A stretch of 33,704 nt of DNA from a virus: IMG/VR virus record IMGVR_UViG_3300046820_002270, positions 1-33,704 of that record; one strand, given 5' to 3'. Position numbers and translations under genes: made by a program. This document shows, piece by piece, positions 30,306-33,704 of this stretch. The notes below the pieces were generated by a model, which was not told the origin of the DNA, ran no database searches, and worked only from the letters and a program-made list of their open reading frames with translations. Every line of letters begins with the position of its first letter. Position 1 is the stretch's first letter.

Positions 30306-33251
30306 TTAACTTATCTCTATTTTATTTAGTGAGTCACCAACAGTCACTGTCATGGGTGTACTTGCTACAGACACGGTCTCAACAGCACCAAATATTTTTG
30401 TACCAGCGACGTGTGTAATCGTTTTCAACACATCAACATACTTATCAAATGGTACCTTTGTATCTACCTCATAACTATACTCTTGATAGTAGTCGTTGTC
30501 GTGTAATTTCTTATCTGAATCAAGGAAACCACCAGTCGACGCATAGTACCCTGAACCCACACCTTGTTTCTCTAGTGAAACGATAGCAGTTACCTGATAG
30601 ATACTGTCTTCACTTGTCAACGTCACAACCTCCTGGTCAATATAACCAAAACCTGAATCCGCTACACTTAAGTCCGTAACAACACCAAGGGCGGTTTGCA
30701 CGTTTGCAGCTACATTAGCGTTCAGACCAATTACCGTCGTGTCTCTATTTTCATCCACTACATCAACGTTGGCACTTGCGCCTGATGTACGGCCAAGAAT
30801 TCTTTTACCAGCAACAAACGTATTCTCTAAAGTGATCCGCTTAATTTGAAGTACTGTACTATTTGAGGTATCCTTAACAATGCCACGAGCGTTTGATGTA
30901 ATCGTAACACTGTCAACAGCAGTTACGTTTGATGTTGCGTTTGATGTTTGTGAGTACAGAAGCGAACTTGCGTTTGCTGTAACAACAAACGTGCCGGAGA
31001 AGGTTCTTAACTTGAACGATCCCGCTCCTCCAGTGAGTATACCCTCACTTACAATTCCGCTTGCTCGTATGACGTTATTGGGAAATTTTTGATATACAAG
31101 CTCACCAATATAAGGTGTGTTTGTTACGGTACCGTTAGCTGTTGTGCCGGAAAAGGACGTAACTGTGAGTTGTCGGCCAATGGCGTCTTGAGCCTGCTGT
31201 ATTTGCTCTCTTGGTATGAAGCGGCCTGAGATTGAAGATAAATCAAGTATGATATCGTGATGACTATACGCTGCGACCTGAGGCTCTAGTACCGCAACAA
31301 ACGGATCTATGTTGTACTCAGCACCTGGATCGATACCGACCAACGAAGCAATTGATCCAATTGTTTTTGATTCAAAACGTAAGACGTCGAAAAGAATACT
31401 ATCCAAATTGCTAGATGGGTACTTTAGAAAACCAAAACCACCATATGATGTGTCACCTGTACTTAGCGTTTCAGGCGTTACGTACTGAAGAGCCGCACCA
31501 GAATTGTTACCATTGAGATTGATGGCAGAGTTGTTTGACGATTTATACAGGCTCAGGAAGGTGTGGCCCGTCTCGGTGTTTCCTGATGTAATGTTAATTG
31601 TCGTTGTGCCTGCGCGTGTAGTCGATAGTTTGAATGTTGTAGTGTTAGCTTGCGCAACATAATAACCAATACCATCCGTCAACCCACCAATAGCGTTATT
31701 TCCTACAGTAACCTGATACACAACATACTCACCATTAGCAAATCCATGTCCGCTCCTAGTTATGCGTCTTGTTGTATTGGAAACGGATGTGTTTGCATTG
31801 ACTGTTATAAATTTTGGCTGGTATCCCGCATAACGAACTTGTTGCGTATTGTTACTTGTGATGTAGTCTGGCGTCAGGAATACAGTTTCTACATCTGTCA
31901 GATTACCAATCGAGAATGTAGCACCAAAACCCGTACTAACGTTTGCTATTCTCGCTGTTGTACTACTTTCCTGACCGGTAATTCTTGCGTACTCCGTAGG
32001 AACGAATGATCCACCAACTATGTTACTTACACCAACGTGAGTTGAATTTGAACCAACAACGTTTGCTGTTACCGAACGATCATAGTATGCTGTAGCAACA
32101 GCTGTGGTACCATTACCGCTTGTGGCAAATGTTGTATCAAACGAAACAATGTTACCCGTTCTTGGAGCGACAACGAGATAACCTGCCGTCGTGTTACTAA
32201 CACCGACACTGACAATCACAGCATTAGCTGTAACAGCGCCTGTGCCGTCATAGTTCTGAATAACCGTACCGACTGTGAAACCATTGTTGTTTGGTGTTGC
32301 TGTGGTATATGCAATATTAGCGAGCACTTGTTCAACCAACTCAAATCGCTGGAACCTGTCAATGAGAGTATTTGAGTTTTGTATGTTTGCAACCTCTAAT
32401 ACCTTTGTCGATACGATTACCTCCGCCGTGTTTGAGTATCCCCAACCGCCCGTACCGTAAGCATCTTCAAAAATAAACGTAACCTTGCCCGTTTGATCGG
32501 ATACTCCTGTCACTCGTGCAACGCCTTGCTTACCGTTTGTGGAGGTCACCTTAAACATATCACCAACCGCAAACAAAGCACCGCCCGTCCGAACAGTTAG
32601 ATTTGTCATTGATCCAATAATTGAAGGTGCATTTTCAACCACTCGATTCATCGTGGTTGTGATAAACTCGCCTGTTGCAAAATCACCTCTTAAGTTACTA
32701 AGGTACGCTACGTCAACGTATTTGGTACCGATTCGACGTCGAACAACACCCTCACAAAAAGCCTTTGCTCCTGAGGTATCACCAACAATTTCTTTACCGA
32801 CGTAATCTTTCACTCTTTCTGTCGTGGTGAGCTCAAGGTAACGAGGCACAACCCATTTACCATCTGACAGCTTGAAAACATCATTACCAGGATAACGAAC
32901 TTTAGCTTCCTCGTTGAAGAGACCTTGCAAAACAAACTGTACACCGAGCTCTGTACCCTTTGTGTGATACAACCCAACAGCATTCTTAACAAACTTTCTA
33001 GAGTCAATTTCCGTTGTTAACGGAAGTCCCTTGATATACTTTTCCTTGAAATATTTTACAAACTCTGGAGATGTTTTGTCAATATCGCGCGTATCACCAA
33101 GCGAACGTGAAGCACCAATGGCGTTGTTTTGTTGCTCCATCCACACATAATACTGCTTGACGAAATCCACAAAGCGTGGACCGTCGGAGCGATAGAACTC
33201 AGGAAACTGAGATTCAATAAACGGCGATATCAGCGTCTCAATATCTCTCAT
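30306..33251 (-). CDS. 7: gp7-like baseplate wedge protein, rearranged (981 aa)
   Basis: Residues of about 10-190 match the C-terminal domain of T4 gp7, not its start: FVDFVKQYYVWMEQQ, then FVKNAVGLYH and TKGTELGVQFVLQGLFNEE (T4: TKGIEASYKFLFKVLYNEE), KDYVGKEIVGDTSGAKAFCE (T4: EDLVGQTIYTATGRCNV). The extreme C terminus, DNDYYQEYSYEVDTKVPFDK to HVAGTKIFGAV, matches the T4 SYYVMKIKSNLPSSRWKSD...HPVG stretch. Between them is an insertion of about 650 residues of beta modules, including the HGF...ETGH module. The large N-terminal half of T4 gp7 has no counterpart. It lies between gp6 and gp8 as in T4, and its ATG overlaps the gp6 stop (ATGA). Confidence 0.8.
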   Translation of the reverse strand: MRDIETLISPFIESQFPEFYRSDGPRFVDFVKQYYVWMEQQNNAIGASRSLGDTRDIDKTSPEFVKYFKEKYIKGLPLTTEIDSRKFVKNAVGLYHTKGTELGVQFVLQGLFNEEAKVRYPGNDVFKLSDGKWVVPRYLELTTTERVKDYVGKEIVGDTSGAKAFCEGVVRRRIGTKYVDVAYLSNLRGDFATGEFITTTMNRVVENAPSIIGSMTNLTVRTGGALFAVGDMFKVTSTNGKQGVARVTGVSDQTGKVTFIFEDAYGTGGWGYSNTAEVIVSTKVLEVANIQNSNTLIDRFQRFELVEQVLANIAYTTATPNNNGFTVGTVIQNYDGTGAVTANAVIVSVGVSNTTAGYLVVAPRTGNIVSFDTTFATSGNGTTAVATAYYDRSVTANVVGSNSTHVGVSNIVGGSFVPTEYARITGQESSTTARIANVSTGFGATFSIGNLTDVETVFLTPDYITSNNTQQVRYAGYQPKFITVNANTSVSNTTRRITRSGHGFANGEYVVYQVTVGNNAIGGLTDGIGYYVAQANTTTFKLSTTRAGTTTINITSGNTETGHTFLSLYKSSNNSAINLNGNNSGAALQYVTPETLSTGDTSYGGFGFLKYPSSNLDSILFDVLRFESKTIGSIASLVGIDPGAEYNIDPFVAVLEPQVAAYSHHDIILDLSSISGRFIPREQIQQAQDAIGRQLTVTSFSGTTANGTVTNTPYIGELVYQKFPNNVIRASGIVSEGILTGGAGSFKLRTFSGTFVVTANASSLLYSQTSNATSNVTAVDSVTITSNARGIVKDTSNSTVLQIKRITLENTFVAGKRILGRTSGASANVDVVDENRDTTVIGLNANVAANVQTALGVVTDLSVADSGFGYIDQEVVTLTSEDSIYQVTAIVSLEKQGVGSGYYASTGGFLDSDKKLHDNDYYQEYSYEVDTKVPFDKYVDVLKTITHVAGTKIFGAVETVSVASTPMTVTVGDSLNKIEIS
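31553..31785 (-). repeat. Dispersed HGF...ETGH module, copy in the gp7-like gene
   Basis: This encodes SGHGFANGEYVVYQVTVGNN, IGGLTDGIGYYVAQANTTTF and INITSGNTETGHTF, homologous to the module at about 17996-18230. It sits in the long insertion of the gp7-like protein. Confidence 0.7.
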
Positions 33252-33704
33252 CTCTTAATACCTACAACATTAATGTCTACATCGATATCATCTATTAAAA
33301 GAATCACATTCTTTTTACTTGACACGTTTTGTGTATATGGCGTAGCGCGCAGCTCAATATAATTACCCACGTAACTATCAACTGTAAGAGAGTTAATTGA
33401 CACTTTACCAGTCTCGTAATTAACGGTGCCAACTTCCCTCAAAATGTCTACAGCGTTGGCATCCTCTGTTGCAACATAGAGCTTACCTAGCGAGTCATCT
33501 ACAAGTATACATGGTGTGTTACCCACGGTAAACGTTGTACTTGTTATTGTATGTCCATAGTGAATTTCATCTTGTTTTAGTTTCACACCAGTCTCAGTCT
33601 GTAACTGATTATCAAACGTCGTCACTATGTTCGTGGGCGTACCGGTAGGAACCGTAAGTCGACGAACGAGTGTTATCCTTGTATCGTTTGATACAATACT
33701 GTTA
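33248..33704 (-). CDS. 6: 3' end of a gp6-like baseplate wedge gene (partial)
   Basis: The frame is open to the right edge of the window, so only the last 151 codons are present; the GTG at 33625 is internal, not a start. The fragment has GVKLKQDEIHYGHTITS, VGNTPCILVDDSLGKLYVAT and GTVNYETGKVSINSLTVDSY, then IELRATPYTQNVSSKKNVIL and DDIDVDINVVGIKR. The order 'G-x-x-x-Y-x-x-G-x-V-x-x-N, then a P...N-x-I-L-x-I-D, then V-x-V' fits the C-terminal part of gp6-type wedge proteins of marine T4-like phages as I remember them. Position directly ahead of the gp7-like gene (4-base overlap) agrees with T4 order 6-7-8. T4 gp6 forms the inner baseplate ring. The assignment leans on synteny. Confidence 0.62.
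   Translation of the reverse strand, partial: NSIVSNDTRITLVRRLTVPTGTPTNIVTTFDNQLQTETGVKLKQDEIHYGHTITSTTFTVGNTPCILVDDSLGKLYVATEDANAVDILREVGTVNYETGKVSINSLTVDSYVGNYIELRATPYTQNVSSKKNVILLIDDIDVDINVVGIKR

Overview
The window is part of the structural module of a tailed, T4-like contractile-tail phage (myovirus). The evidence is direct sequence resemblance to T4 baseplate proteins gp6 (a fragment), gp7 and gp8, and to neck/tail-completion proteins gp13, gp14 and gp15, in the T4 order. The fibre modules, the DUF4815-type protein and the small accessory proteins resemble those of marine T4-like phages such as cyanophages and pelagiphages. The host cannot be read from this sequence. Every gene but one lies on the minus strand, so the module reads from right (33.7 kb) to left (0). 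It is extremely gene-dense: the largest internal gap is about 39 bp, most neighbours abut or overlap by 1-11 bp, and I saw no tRNA, rRNA, CRISPR array or transposase.

In transcription order: 33.7-28.5 kb holds the baseplate wedge (3' end of gp6, a rearranged gp7, an enlarged gp8). 28.5-20.6 kb holds a giant DUF4815-type protein with a C-terminal Hint (intein/hedgehog-like) domain that is split between two reading frames, a permuted papain-like enzyme, and three baseplate/tail accessory proteins. 20.6-11.6 kb holds four fibre-like proteins. Two of these are paralogues (633 and 1,297 aa) built from long arrays of a tetrapeptide x-aromatic-x-Gly. 11.6-7.8 kb holds a small helper protein and five putative modification enzymes: two glycosyltransferases, a 2-oxoglutarate/Fe(II) oxygenase, a sulfotransferase-like protein and a methyltransferase. 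One of the glycosyltransferases is the only plus-strand gene. 7.8-2.8 kb holds a second fibre block: an Ig/BppU-like small protein behind a perfect T4-type late promoter, a 73-aa protein, a 1,074-aa repeat fibre, a coiled-coil protein and a C1q-like fibre. 2.8-0 kb holds gp13, a staphylococcal-nuclease-like protein, gp14 and gp15.

Taken together, conserved baseplate and neck genes flank a block of about 20 kb that occupies the place of T4 genes 9-12 and wac and is probably devoted to host recognition. The most interesting points are (1) the x-aromatic-x-Gly arrays, (2) the enzyme cassette translationally coupled to the largest array, which suggests (but does not prove) chemical modification of the fibre, and (3) the Hint domain on a baseplate protein whose two halves lie in overlapping frames. 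Homology statements come from recognition of family motifs by eye; no search was run.
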